From Apostichopus japonicus (lineage: Eukaryota; Echinodermata; Holothuroidea; Aspidochirotida; Stichopodidae): 64,000 nt of DNA. Location of the stretch: contig NC_092571.1 of NCBI RefSeq assembly GCF_037975245.1, positions 24,566,564 through 24,630,563 of the forward strand, written 5' to 3'. This document shows positions 46,001-61,000 of the stretch, in pieces. Under the pieces are notes generated by a model. It was given only the letters and a program-made list of their open reading frames with translations. It was not told the origin of the DNA and made no database searches. Position numbers and translations under genes: made by a program. How positions within the stretch are numbered: the first letter of the stretch is position 1; each line of letters opens with the position of its first letter.

Positions 46001-49000
46001 GTACATATCCCAAGCCGCACCTGATTTGAGTTAACTAGAAAACACTGTTAGCACTCTTACTGTACCATGTGGAAAGCGATTTGTAAAAGGAAAAACATGT
46101 TTTGTAACCTTCACGCTCTGACCTGACCTAAGTGACAACTCACTTCCAGTCTATCTGCCTACAAATTCTACCTCCCAGTGTGACCACTTGCCTTGTACTG
46201 GTCAGTGGCTTAAATCACAATTTTTTCTCTCTTCTTTCTGTGAATGGTCACCATGGACACCTGTAATTCAGACCTCTCCCTAATAGTATCTTACATGCAT
46301 TTCTTTCTATATTTTCACTTAACCTTGGTGTTGCATTTTTGTCACACCCTGCCATTTCAAAACCAGAATGCAAAAATGCATTGCGGTTTCGATGATGTAA
46401 CATGAGCAGTTTTCTTCATGAATCCGACGAAATGTATAGTGAGGGTGTACATGCTTACAAGGGTTTCAATATTTGACCTTTGATGACCCCTAATGACCTT
46501 TGCCCTCCACCAAAAACAGTATGCTTCTTTTTACACAATATGGTTCTCCTACACATCAAATATGAGGTCTGCCTATGATTCCCTTCTTAAGATATCGTGT
46601 TTACAAGGTTTTCACAATTTCACCCCTTGGTGACCCAGAATGACCTTTGACCTCCACCAAAAAAAAATAGGCTTCTTGTACTTAATGTGGTACCTCTACA
46701 CACTTCTTATTAAGTTGGTCTGACCTTCCCTTCTTGAGATATCGTGTTTACACATTTCAGAAACAAACAAATAAAGAGTACATCAGACGCAAGTCAAGGA
46801 AACCCAGCAAGCAGGCTTTGCTTGTCACCGTGACATACTCACATCTGTTCGACGGGTGACTTCCTCTCTGATGCCATTGGCTGCCCTAGCACCTTAGCCT
46901 GGAGTTCCTTATGCTCTGCCTCTAATTCCTTCAGCTTCGTCTCGTTCTTCTTCCGGATCTCCTCCATGATCAGCTGCTCCTCTTGGGCCCGTTTCAGTTC
47001 CTCCTCGATCCTCTTGGCCTGTAGCTCCTCTATCTTCCTCCTCTCCTCCTCTCTGATCTTCTCCTCCTGGCCTCGTAGGATCTTCTCCTGCTCTTCCTCC
47101 AGTTTCCTCCGGATCGCCTCTTGATGGGCCTGCTTGATCCTGTCCTGTGAGATCAGAGAGAAAGAACAAAATGTTGAAGCATGGATGGGAGTGGATTGAC
47201 TTTAAAGGAGACACAAACCCAACCACCATTATTGGTCAATGTGGTAGAGATGAATGTCATGAACATCTCCCCCCCCCTCCTCTTCCCTCCTCACAAAAAC
47301 ACACAGGAGACACAAACCCAACCATCATTACTGGTCAATGTGGTAGAGATGGATGTCATGAACATCTCCCCCCCCCCCCTCCTCTTCCCTCCTCACCTAC
47401 ACAGACAGGAGACACAAACCCAATCATCATTATTGGTCTATGTGGTAGAGATGGATGTCATGAACATCTCCCCCCACCCCCCCCCTCCTCTTCCCTCCTC
47501 ACCTACACAGACAGGAGACACAAACCCAATCATCATTACTGGTCTATGTGGTAGGGATGAATGTCATGAACATCTCCCTCCCCCCCCCCTCCTCTTCCCT
47601 CCTCACCTACACAAACAGGAGACATCATTATTGGTCAATGTGGTGGAGATAACTGTCATGAACATCTCCCCCCCCCTCCTCTTCCCTCCTCACCTACACA
47701 GACAGGAGACATCATTATTGGTCAATGTGGTGGAGATAACTGTCATGAACATCTCCCCCCCCCCCTCCTCTTCCCTCCTCACCTACACAGACAGGAGACA
47801 CAAACCCAATCATCATTATTGGTCAATGTGGTAGAGATGAATATCATGAACAACCTTCCCGAACAGGGGAAGGAAACTCTTGTTCCATTTTAGAGATATC
47901 ACAGATTTAACATTCCCTCACACACAAGGCTGAAGACTTTCATCAAGTCTAAATATGACATCATCAAGCCACATGTGGTTCTTTCTTCTAACATGTTCCG
48001 TTTTTTTATTACAATTTTTATATTCTGTAACAGATGTGGGTTTTACAAATGCTGAATCCAAAATGCTCCTGACATGACCAAACGATGGCATCTGTTACCA
48101 ATGTCAGCATTGTTAAAACAGTTTACCTTGAAAATATGAAAGAAAAACCAAACAAAAGTTAACAGTTTCCATATCCTAGTGGCACTGTGACATCACAGAT
48201 CACAGCTCCCAGGCATGACCTTTATTAAAACTAGGATATCACGGAAATAAAACAAGTCTTTTTTTTAGCTGTTTGGGAGAGTTCATCTTCTGAAATACTT
48301 CTGTCACGGTCAGGTTTGGTCTCCTTTACGCTAGCTACACAAAAAGAGGAGTAATTCTAAACAACTTTTTTTTTGGTGGGGGGGGGTCCTTGATCCTTCA
48401 ATGATTGTACACTAACGAATAACGACTAAATATAACTACAAACAAAGTGAATATGAATGGTTTGACCCAAAATTGTAAACCAAGTTTGTGAAGAGCAAAG
48501 AAATTTAGCTACATAATAGATGCACAGCATTTACCACAGGATCAAAGGGTGCTGGGGGTTTCATGAAACCTTCATTTTAAAATTTTTCAAAGCCTGAAGT
48601 ACTGAAGATGAAAAAATTACCTCTTCTGTGATGTCTTTAGCCATCTCTGGATCCCACACACCTATACTCCATTCTACGGGAGAGAAAAATACAAAGGGAA
48701 AAAACACTTCAAGCGGTTCGTTCACAGACTCCAGTAATATGATCACCTATACATGAAATGATGTCAAAGGTCATAAGAGATTTAAACCTCGGGGGAGGGG
48801 GGAATGCCTTATTGTTCACTTAATAAAAAAGCTAGTCGAGATATACATCACAGAATCTTTAAGCAGGAGGTGTCTTTACAGGAATAAATGGTGGGAACTA
48901 GAATAATTCAGGGTCCACTGCTGGGATCCTTTGAGGAGATTCTACCAGATGATTGTAGAAAGGTCCTTAATACCAACTGCCGATCTCAAGGAGGTCACCA

Positions 49001-52000
49001 TCATAATGATTATCAGATGATTCACACTAAGGTTTGATGGCCACGTGTCCAGAGCCACAGGGTGCCCAACAAATAAAGTCATTGACATCTATGACCACAA
49101 AATTGACAATCTGATTCACAAGAGGTTAAATGATTTTCAGAATGTTCAGTTAGACTGAGCATTGCTTCTACTAGGGAATAATTATGGGAAGTGATTGCTC
49201 CCACTGCCTTTTAGAGAAACGGGCGGCCAATCCCCCTCCTCCACCACTTCCACCCTACTTCACAAGGCCTACTTTACAATCTCTACTTACCACTCCTACT
49301 TTTGTCGGTGGGTACAGGATCCCAGACAGATATCTGCATCTCCTCGTTGGTGGCACCACCACCTTGGGCATCCTTCATCATCATTGGCTTAGTCATCCTT
49401 CCCGGGGCCATGCCACCCAAACTTGGCGGCTGGGGCATGCTGGAAATGTTCAGGGCCTGCTGGACCCTGGCCCAGTTCTGCTGCTGCTGAAGTAAGAGTT
49501 GATGTTGCTGCTGCAGACCCACCAGTTGTTGGCGTAAGCCCTGCTGTTGAGTGAGTGTCAACGACTTACCGCGTTGAATGAGGTCTTGGTAAATACGACT
49601 GGCTGAAATTCTGCAGATATGCCAAGAAAAGGAATAGGAAAGGTTTGTATCTTATGTGCACAATGTAGCCTGTAACATCACAAACATACGACTGTAACTT
49701 GACTGATATAACTAAACTGAAATTCACATTAAAGCATACCTATACCTTGCATGTTAGTCAAGGACATACAAATAACATACCTAGAAAACGGCCTCTCACT
49801 GCAGTTGAACACAACCTGACCCAACTGGACTATTGTAAAAATCAGTCGGATAGTTGAGTAGTGTGTGTGTGTGTTCTGAAGACTGCAACTGATCTAGATT
49901 CCAATCGACTGGCAATTGTGTGCGACAGTTCACAATTAGTCGGCTTTGACAAACGTAATGGATCACGGGAAACAATTTCCTATGAGACAATACTCAAGCC
50001 ACCAGTTGTTAACACTAAACAGGTTTTGTTGTGTACTCTTCAGGAGGTCGGTGGTAAGAATTTAAGTGTCCTCACAATTCCCAAATACTAGTCCACTACT
50101 GAGAGTTCAGTCTGGTCGCAGGAGGTCAGAGTAGCATGCAACCAAATTGTTCCATTTCACAAATGCACACATGTCAATTGTGTACCCTTCCTTACCTTAT
50201 CAGACTCTGCTGTTGTTGTAGAAGATGATGGAAGGCTTGTTGCTGTTGTTGCTGCTGAATAATCTGTTGCTGTTTCTTCTGGGCAAGGAGGGTCACCTGA
50301 GCTAGTTTGGACCATTGTTCTGGTAGCACTGACCCTGGTGTGGGCCCAGGGGAGGGCATGGGGCCCATCTGAGGTGTGACCTGCTGTGGAGGTACTGATG
50401 GTGCTGGTGCAGGCTGGCTTGGATTAATCATCTGAGGGGGCTGAAAGAATAACCGTCACGTTATAACCATGATCGACCGACCAGAATTGATAACACAAAT
50501 GCCACTTTGTCTTCATAGTCTGCTCAGAGAGTTTTCATGTTTAACAGCATGGAGACCACTTTGCAACAGCATTGCAGTATTCTTTTGACAGCCCACACAA
50601 ATCATATTTAAAGGACTACAGCACTACTTCTTTGAGTTTTGGTTGCTTATTTACAACAAATTATTCAAACTTACACATTCTTACTTAAAAAAACCCAGAT
50701 TGCAAGTAATTAAACTAAGAAATCACCTTACAAACTACTGGCCAAGAAAGAAGATTAAAGTAACTCATGATTCGTTTGGACGATGAAATCTTAAAGCTTT
50801 CCATCGTCCAGAGACGTGCAGCTATCACTTGATGAATTCAGGTAAATAAATCTGCGATTGATCAATATAGTTCCTTTATATACAGCAAGCACACTGTACT
50901 TATGTGTAGCGCTGTCTTTTAGTCAACTGAACAAACTTTATAACACCAAACTCTCGATGCCGTACACAAATGAGAGCAAATACTTGATGCTACTCATTCT
51001 TAATGTTGGGAGTCTGAATTAGTGATGAAACTAAAACATGAAAAGCCTTAAGAGAGGGTAAGAAGAATAGCCTAAGTATCCTTAAAGAGAGGCCAAAAAT
51101 AGACAATGTATGTATGTATGTATGTATTTCAGATCCTCCTGCAAGCAGGAACTCGCGAAGAAGCCTTCACTGGCTTATCAAAGCCGCAAGCTGACCGAAG
51201 TCAGTCTCTTACATTCATATTTAACGTCTATGATTATGAATTGTCAACAACTCTGTTACTGGACGACATACATTAATCTTGGAGTGACTTGAACCGGGGA
51301 CCTTATGATTGGAAGGCACCCGAGGGAAGGCACAACAATGTATTGATAACTGTGTCAGTGATTAATTTTATTGCCCTTATAAACATGGTAATAGAAAAAG
51401 GTAGCAAATCGAGGCTTACGATGGGAGACGAGGGTGGAGGTGTTGTAAGAAAAGGCACTTTTCCCCATCTCTTAATTACGGCACCGAGAGGCTGAAAGCT
51501 CTCATCCATGCCCTGCTTGACCTGAAGGCTGAGGGTGAAGTAGCCCGCTTTGAACCACTCCAGCATCTCACCAGAACTGAATGGACCTGTCAGACAAAAC
51601 ACATATTTAACAAAGTTCGGGTGACAACAAGCAACTGACAGGCAAGTGTATGTGAGGTTGTATCACTGCAAAGAAGTTTTTAAGCAAGCACCATATATAG
51701 GTAGGCCAAAATCTACGCCTGGTTTGTTCCGCTCAAAATGTGAATGAGAGGAAATACCAGAAATGACAGCCCTTCCAATGTTGACTTGCTGAACTTGGAA
51801 CAATAGAAGGTGGCATACTCCTATTAGAGTCTATATCAATCTGCCCGGATGTTCTCCTATCTCAGGAAAAGTGCCAAAATGCAGTAGGAGAACATCTTTT
51901 TTGATATATTAACAATCAGGATCTGTTTTTTTTTTTTTCATGTTTAAGAACATGAATAGAGGTACATGTGGTGCAAAACTTGGGTCAATTGAGGCAATTT

Positions 52001-55000
52001 TAGACCTCTTTAGGCCTCCCAGGAGCAGCGTTCGAAAATTGTTTACTATTGAGTGAAGAGGTTTGTTTACAAGTGACCAAAACTTCAGGATCTCATAGCA
52101 AAATATCTTCACAGTCATGATACAAAAAATTGATGGTGCCATGAAAGGCCAACAGTGATGGGTAGCACTTAGCTAGACTTAAAAGACCACAAATTACTTT
52201 TGTGATTTAGTGTGTAAGTCAATGGGGATTTTAAACAGGCGTATGCTACCTAGAAGCGAGTCCCATGTAGCGAAATCTGAGAGGAATTGCTTGTGAGTGT
52301 ATGCCACTACTGGATACCTGATTAGCCAATATGGCAGAGATATTCCAAGAATCCATCATTAAGTAATCATTAATTAATCATTAATTAACGAGCCAGATTT
52401 TCATGGAACTCATGGTTGACAAAGCCAGGATTTATATAAGAAACAAAGAGCGGGTGTTGAAGCAAACCAAACCGCTTCTGAAAAATTGCTGAAAAGATTA
52501 TTTTCACGAAACATATTACGTTGGCGAAGCGTGTTCTGCTTACCTTGTACTTGATTCTGAGGGTCTTTGTAAAACCACTTTTGGGCGTCTTCATGAGTGG
52601 GTGGCACAGCCCTTGGAAGTTGTTGTTCTTCCTGTGCTGGAATCTTTGGTGTGGGTATAAGTTGCGATTCGGTTTGCTGCTGCTGATGTAATTCTTCCGT
52701 CAATTTTTCATCCTCCTGCATGTTAAGAGGAAGAGAGATTGTGTTTTATTTGTGTCCTTCCACTCCACCCCCCCCCCCCCCTCCCATAAAAATTTCTTGG
52801 TAAATGAAAGCCTTCAATTAAATAAGAAGTTGTCTGATTTTAATTTTTCTGTTTAATCTTGGGCTTCCACAAAAACAACAGGGTTCATTTACTCACTGGC
52901 AGATCCACATAACAAGTATGAAGTTCATACAAGCTTTACTTTTTTAAGAAGAACAGTCTGCACAATGCTAGTCAAAGATGTAACATTTGCATTGAAGACT
53001 GTTTTTAAAGACATTTCTTTTTTTGGACAATCTGATTTGTAATTGTCAAACATTTTTGTTTTTTCCTTTCAGGTTTAGAGCACAACAGTATAAACCCAAT
53101 ACATACTCTGCCTTCAGCATTTAACCAGATGCATATGCTCATGCAGTGAAAGAAATTCAATGACACAGTACCGACTTCTACCAGCAGAAAAAGAGTTGGA
53201 GTGGGATGTATTGTCTACTTTGCACATAGATGACTTCCGCCACATCTTGAATTTAAACTTAATATTGCATGACCTGATGTTATGCTGTGGGCACAGGCCT
53301 TTGTTCCTTCGGGGGTCCTTGGGGGGGGGGGGCATTTACAGTTGAAATCTTGGTAAGTTTGAGCTTCTGACAAATCACATTTGAGTCATCACAAAAGAAA
53401 CGTTTAAACTGTAACAATCTGCGATGCCAATTGCACTGAAATTTTCAGATCATTCTCATTACAGCGATCGGCTTTTGTCACAAAATTAGCTGATAAAAAA
53501 ATTAAACTCACATCTAGTTCAGCCAAGAGACTCTCTGCAGCGTTCTCCAGGTGTTGCAGCTGATCTTCTTCGTCCTCTTTGGACAAATCTGTGACCCCCG
53601 TGGCCCCCACCGGTGTGTGTGGCGGAGGACCGGTGGACCCTATGTTTATCACGCCTCCGGGGATCAGCTGCGATACGCCGTTTGTCTCTGTTGTCCCCGG
53701 CAACGATTCCATCAAAAATTTGTTGGCAAGACTTGTTGTCAATGGGTTACTGTTATTTAAAGTTTCCTTCTTTGCGTCAGGTACTTTGTTCTCTGAGACG
53801 GAGGTCTGCTCTTTCCTCACTGAGTTCATACCTGGCGCAAAATTCGATACAATGTCCATCTTTGCCTCGACTGAAGGTTCCGTTTTAGAAACGGGCGACT
53901 TTTCGGAAGAGTTCTCGGATACTTTGGAAAGGTCTAAGTTTAATTGCACATTTGAAAGATTATTGTTTTTATTTGAAGGTTTAATAGTTTCTCTCCCCAT
54001 TCTCCCTTCGTTACTCGGTTTGACTGTAGGAGAGAGAAGTGAGATGATGATGATATATGCAGCAGCAGCAGACAGAAAGTTTAACTGTTTTAAGAAACAA
54101 TATATTTACACAGAATAACCACTGGGATACAACAAAATGAGTTTAATGTGTCTCATTTCAAGCTTTTTTTTTAACCCTGGAGCATCATGTACTGCCTTGC
54201 CTGCCTTCATGAACCGGTAATTATGGTCTAAGAAAGTAAGAGCTTTTTCAAATGTTGTTCCCTGTCTATGGAACAATATCCCAAGCCATATTTGTTGTTT
54301 TTCTTCCCTTCATTAGTTCAAACCCAAACTTAAATGTTAACCTGTTTAATATAGCTTTTTAATAGCAATTTCTTTTCCTTTTACTCTTACCTGTCCAGGG
54401 CTTTGAGATATTTATAATAATTATGGACTACATAAGAACTATATTATTCTCATTATCATTATGAATGGATAGTTTTGCTGGTCACTTTTCCAAATGCTAT
54501 TTCAAAGGACCAACTGCCTCCTCTACAAACTTCCTGCACAACAACAACAAAAAGTTTTACCTTCATCACCACCTCCACCAGTCTCTGGAGGTTTTCTCTT
54601 TTTGTTTTCTTTGGTGTCATCTTCCTCTTCAGGATCTCTTCCTTTCTCTCTCCCTTTCTCCTCTTTCTCTTTCTCTTCCTTCTCTTTTTCCTCTTTCTCC
54701 AGATCACTCTTCTGTTGATTTGAAGAAGACAAAACAGGATCCAGACATTGACAAACACTTCTGCAATACTTCAAAGAGGGCCACAAACCCAACCATATGT
54801 TTTGGGCATATATGACAGGGATCCTCATGATGAACAGCTCTACCAAACACTCAAAGACAATCCTGCTCTATTTGGGAAATATTCTAGTTTTGATAGTAGT
54901 GTCTGTGGTTAATCATTTTATAAGTCTGTGATGTCATAGTGCAGCTAGGATCTGAAATCTTATTCTTCCTCTCTTTGGTTTCTTTTCACATTGTCAAGGC

Positions 55001-58000
55001 AGGCTATTATCAGCATTGACTCTAAAACAAATGCTATCATTAGATGATAGGCCATGTTTTAAGACACAAAAACCAATGCTATCATTAGATGGTAGGCCAT
55101 GTTTTAAGACACTAAACCAATGCTATCATTAGATGATAGGCCATGTTTAAGACACAAAAACCAATGCTATCATTAGGTGATAGGCCATGTTTAAAGACAC
55201 AAAAACCAATGCTATCATTAGATGGTAGGCCATGTTTTAAGACACTAAACCAATGCTATCATTAGGTGATAGGCCATGTTTAAAGACACAAAAACCAATG
55301 CTATCATTAGGTGATAGGCCATGTTTAAGACACAAAAACCAATGCTATCATTAGGTGATAGGCCATGTTTAAGACACAAAAACAAATGCTATCATTAGGT
55401 GATAGGCCATGTTTAAAGACACTAAAACCAATGCTATCATTAGGTGATAGGCCATGTTTTAAGACACTAAACCAATGCTATCATTAGATGATAGGCCATG
55501 TTTAAAGACACAAAAACCAATGCTATCATTAGGTGATAGGCCATGTTTAAGACACAAAAACCAATGCTATCATTAGGCGATAGGCCATGTTTAAGACACT
55601 AAAACCAATGCTATCATTAGATGGTAGGCCATGTTGAAGCACTAAAACCAATGCTATCATTAGGTGATAGGCCATGTTTAAGACACTAAAACCAATGCTA
55701 TCATTAGATGGTAGGCCATGTTTTAAGACACTAAACCAATGCTATCATTAGGTGATAGGCCATGTTTAAGACACAAAAACCAATGCTATCATTAGGTGAT
55801 AGGCCATGTTTAAAGACACTAAAACCAATGCTATCATTAGGTGATAGGCCATGTTTTAAGACACTAAACCAATGCTATCATTAGATGATAGGCCATGTTT
55901 AAAGACACAAAAACCAATGCTATCATTAGGTGATAGGCCATGTTTAAGACACAAAAACCAATGCTATCATTAGGTGATAGGCCATGTTTAAGACACTAAA
56001 ACCAATGCTATCATTAGATGGTAGGCCATGTTGAAGCACTAAAACCAATGCTATCATTAGGTGATAGGCCATGTTTAAGACACTAAAACCAATGCTATCA
56101 TTAGATGGTAGGCCATGTTTTAAGACACTAAACCAATGCTATCATTAGGTGATAGGCCATGTTTAAGACACTAAAACCAATGCTATCATTAGGTGATAGG
56201 CCATGTTGAAGCACTAAAACCAATGCTATCATTAGGTGATAGGCCATGTTTAAGACACTAAAACCAATGCTATCATTAGGTGATAGGCCATGTTTAAGAC
56301 ACTAAAACCAATGCTATCATTAGATGGTAGGCCATGTTGAAGCACTAAAACCAATGCTATCATTAGGTGATAGGCCATGTTTAAGACACTAAAACCAATG
56401 CTATCATTAGGTGATAGGCCATGTTTAAGACACTAAAACCAATGCTATCATTAGATGATAGGCCATGTTTAAGACACTAAAACCAATGCTATTATTAGAT
56501 GATAGGCCATGTTGAAGCACTAAAACCAATGCTATCATTAGGTGATAGGCCATGTTTAAGACACTAAAACCAATGCTATCATTAGGTGTGAGGTCATGTT
56601 AAGACACTAAAACCAATGCTATCATTAGATGGTAGGCCATGTTGAAGCACTAAAACCAATGCTATCATTAGGTGATAGGCCATGTTGAAGACACTAAAAC
56701 CAATGCTATCATTAGGTGCAAGGTCATGTTAAGACACTAAAACCAATGCTATCATTAGATGATAGGCCATGTTTAAGACACTAAAACCAATGCTATCATT
56801 AGATGATAGGCCATGTTTAAGACACTAAAACCAATGCTATCATTAGGTGATAGGCCATGTTGAAGCACTAAAACCAATGCTATCATTAGGTGATAGGCCA
56901 TGTTTAAGACACTAAAACCAATGCTATCATTAGGTGTGAGGTCATGTTAAGACACTAAAACCAATGCTATCATTAGATGGTAGGCCATGTTGAAGCACTA
57001 AAACCAATGCTATCATTAGGTGATAGGCCATGTTGAAGACACTAAAACCAATGCTATCATTAGGTGCAAGGTCATGTTAAGACACTAAAACCAATGCTAT
57101 CATTAGGTGCGAGGTCATGTTAAGACACTAAAACCAATGCTATCATTAGATGGTAGGCCATGTTGAAGCACTAAAACCAATGCTATCATTAGGTGATAGG
57201 CCATGTTTAAGACACTAAAACCAATGCTATCATTAGGTGCGAGGTCATGTTAAGACACTAAAACCAATGTTATCATTAGATGGTAGGCCATGTTGAAGCA
57301 CTAAAACCAATGCTATCATTAGGTGATAGGCCATGTTGAAGCACTAAAACCAATGCTATCATTAGGTGCGAGGTCATGTTAAGACACTAAAACCAATGCT
57401 ATCATTAGGTGCGAGGTCATGTTAAGACACTAAAACCAATGCTATCATTAGATGGTAGGCCATGTTGAAGCACTAAAACCAATGCTATCATTAGGTGATA
57501 GGCCATGTTTAAGACACTAAAACCAATGCTATCATTAGGTGCGAGGTCATGTTAAGACACTAAAACCAATGCTATCATTAGATGGCAGGCCATGTTTTAA
57601 GACACTAAACCAATGCTATCGTTAGATGGTAGGCCATGTTAAGATACTAAAATCAATGCTATTATTAGATGATAGGCCATGTTGAAGACACTAAAACCAA
57701 TGCTATCATTAGGTGCGAGGTCATGTTAAGACACTAAAACCAATGCTATCATTAGATGGTAGGCCATGTTGAAGCACTAAAACCAATGCTATCATTAGGT
57801 GATAGGGCTGTGTCATTCTGGTTAATTCACTAACCGGTTAACCGTTTCTATTAACCGAACGGTTAACGTTTAAACGTAACCCGTGTTGTTGCCTCAAAAT
57901 AAGAGCCGAAAATCAGAGTTATATAGCTCAGATTATAATTCCGAAAGAGCGCCACCACTTTGATGCGGAAGTACATTCTCAAAATAGCGCTGCAAGTATC

Positions 58001-61000
58001 GTTTTTTCGTAACGCGTATGTCAAGAATTTGGTTGTATGTGCTTAGTTTTGACGATCGTTGCATTGAAAAAGACGAATCGCGCGTTTGCATGAAGTTTTA
58101 AACAGATTTTTGTTTCTCTTTCAGTTCATCGGTCACTGTTACAGAGATATTTGAAGCAAATATTTCTTCGTTAATTGCGTAGCCCCTACTGTAATAGCGC
58201 AGGCATTGTATGGCAGTTATAAGCCTAATATTACTAGGCCTACTTAATATTGGCATTGTGTATTGAAGTTCGCGATCATATGGAGTGTTAGACTACAAGG
58301 CTTTCACCAGCTAGGCCAAGGTTAGGAAAGTCGGTTGTTAGGAAGCGATTACTACAGAAGTGTACGGTAGTAGGGCTAGGCCTACGCAATTACAAGTACA
58401 ACAATGGGTCACAGATATATTGAATTTGTGCATTGTGGCGGGGTAGGCAGAGGGTAGAGGGGAAGTGTGGAAAACATTGTAAAATTTCCCGCGAACACCC
58501 TGTCGATTTCCCGCCGGAGTTCGCGCAGCAAACACAATTAGCACGCGTAGCATAATGGCGTGGGGTAGTCCCCCGGTGGGGTCATGTGGTGGAACCCCTT
58601 GTGGGGGTCCAGGGGTTAACGCCCCGGAAAATTTGGCGCGTCTGGCGATAAAATATTCGCAGCTGTGGATGCAAAATACTGACAACTTTTTTAATTTAAA
58701 TTGTCACGAAACTGATGAAAATTTTGAAATGACAAGTTAGAGTAGCCATATTTTGTTATAAAATGAAAAGAGATCTATCTGCCTTACAATCATTAAAAAG
58801 TTTAACTTAAAAAAACATGCGATTTTATGAAACAACGTTCGGCAAAGCCCCATTCCTAGACTGCCTAACAATAGCTTGCACTATACTACAACTACGGTAG
58901 GCTACATTTTCCAAGGTACCTTGCCAAACAACTGTGAGCTCATCACCTGTCTAACACCTGTTGTTAACAATTTTTTGGCATGTTGCCAAGGAACGTTTCA
59001 TGGTCTAGAATTAATAAGATCAGTCAGTAAAGGTTCGGTTAAGTTATGAGAATTATTATCTTAGACGTTTAAAAAAAGTAGGTAAAATATGATCCCCGTA
59101 ACAGCTAGGTAAGTAAAACAGGCAACTGACTCCTCCGCATTAACAAGACAATCTATTCCACATGATACATGAAAGTAAACTTTGTAATCACATGTTTATG
59201 GCCACTTGGCATGATTAACTAAATGCTTAATATTGTTTCCATGTTCTTGTAGAAAACGTAAACTTCGCAATATACAATTAGTTGTCTTTTTGTAGTTACG
59301 TGAGATCCGTAACCGACGAGGTGGTTAGGCTATACACTAAACTATGGTAGGATATTAATTTCTCCGTAATTTTGGAAATTCTAGAAAATACTTTTTTGCC
59401 GCGTAACACCAGATGTGTTCTTACGTTTTATTCATAATTGGGTGTACTAGAGCTTTTTTTACATGACATTAGTTGCATTTAGCACGATATGCCAGTTTCG
59501 CGTGAATTTTTCGAAAGTTTTTTGCTCGATCTTTCGTAAAATTTGAAAGGTGTACCAACTTACTTTTCGTACACAATTGGTTATTTCTCTACTGATTTTC
59601 AGAGTTTTTTTTACAGTCAAGTGTATACGTTGTGCATTGAGTATAAACTTATCGCGAATGCAAGAAAACGATGCGGGGATTTCCAGCAGACAAATGTTTT
59701 CTTTGCGGGATTACTGAGTCTGTTGAATGGAATCCCACACCTTAGAGAAAACACTGAACTGAAATTACATCATAATAAAGAAAACGTTTACTGCTTAAAT
59801 ACAATATAAATTTGAAAGGATTAGATGCAGACTCGCCACGTTGTCGAACGGGGTAACAATAGGCGCTTCACGGGTCGCATACCGCTTGGTAATCCCTTCA
59901 ATCGTACCGCCAATCTTAAAAATCTTTTGTATGGATGCGTGATAAAGTTTGCAATTGTTACGTGATTTTCGGCAAGGAAATGTTGCGGTCTATTTCGGGA
60001 ATAAAGTGATGTGAAGACGCGCCGTTGCGACTGCATAATTGGCATTACAAAAACGGTTAAACTTATACGATGTACGGCGAACGTTTATCTGGCCGTTCAG
60101 TCGGTTAACCGGTTAACCGTTTAACCGTTACAGCCCTATTAGGTGATAGGCCATGTTTAAGACACTAAAACCAATGCTATCATTAGGTGTGAGGTCATGT
60201 TAAGACACTAAAACCAATGCTATCATTAGATGGTAGGCCATGTTTTAAGACACTAAACCAATGCTATCGTTAGATGGTAGGCCATGTTGAAGACACTAAA
60301 CCCAATGCTATCATTAGGTGATAGGCCATGTTAAGATACTAAAATCAATGCTATTATTAGATGATAGGCCATGTTAAGATACTAAAATCATGCTATTATT
60401 AGATGATAGGCCATGTTGAAGACACTAAAACCAATGCAAATCATTAGGTGATAGGCCATGTTTAAGATACTGAGCTATCATTAGGTGATAGTTCATATTA
60501 AGTCTCAATATTTTATATTCAGCATTTGATAAATCCCATCTTCATTAAAGAATATGAATATTTTGATAAATGAAGAAAATGAGAAAAAAAAAATTGAAGC
60601 CCATGAGGCTCGATTTGGTGTCATCATATTTAGACTTGATCAAGTCCTCATCAGCCTAACTGTGTGTGAAGGAACATTAAATCTGTGATATCTCCTAAAT
60701 GGAATATATGACTTTCCTTATCTGTTTTGGGAAGCTGTTCATGAAAGTAATCTCTATCAAAAAGACCAATGATTTCCAGGTATGTTTTTTTCTTTCTTTA
60801 GCAGTTAAGTGGTTCTGGTGGATAGAACACCAGGGTTGTTTATTAAGTTTACGTATGACATAAACACCTGCACAATCTGTTTCAAAGGTACTAAATCTGC
60901 TCAACAATTTATTTTCTCGTAAAATGGGTAACCAAACTGGAAGAATGTACCTTGACAGCTGTGAAGGCACCAGATGCATCAAATATTCCAATCTCGTCAT

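Noticed and set aside
47181..47834. 217-codon plus-strand ORF, the longest open frame in the window
   Set aside because: It runs through seven copies of a poly-C minisatellite; the peptide is the repeat unit translated (TQPP, NISPP, LFPPH). It lies inside a GIGYF intron, with no homology.
49561..49575. End of a GIGYF exon at an internal GTAAGT near 49567
   Set aside because: The frame reads through without a stop into TLTQQQGLRQQ, and the phases match with a single exon 49610-49291; it was kept only as a possible alternative donor.
53579..54118. 179-codon plus-strand ORF opposite a GIGYF exon
   Set aside because: It is a shadow of the serine/lysine-rich exon 54023-53512, whose minus frame fits family motifs and splice phase.
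55006..57802. CRISPR-like regular array (~44-bp period)
   Set aside because: The whole unit repeats with no unique spacers, it is in a eukaryotic intron, and no cas genes are present. It is a minisatellite. The same applies to the 53-bp array at 43.6-44.4 kb.
58338..58740. Possible transposase gene inside the hAT element (115-aa minus, 61-aa plus)
   Set aside because: Neither peptide shows a BED finger, catalytic residues or the SNAxxERxFS tail. The element appears non-autonomous.
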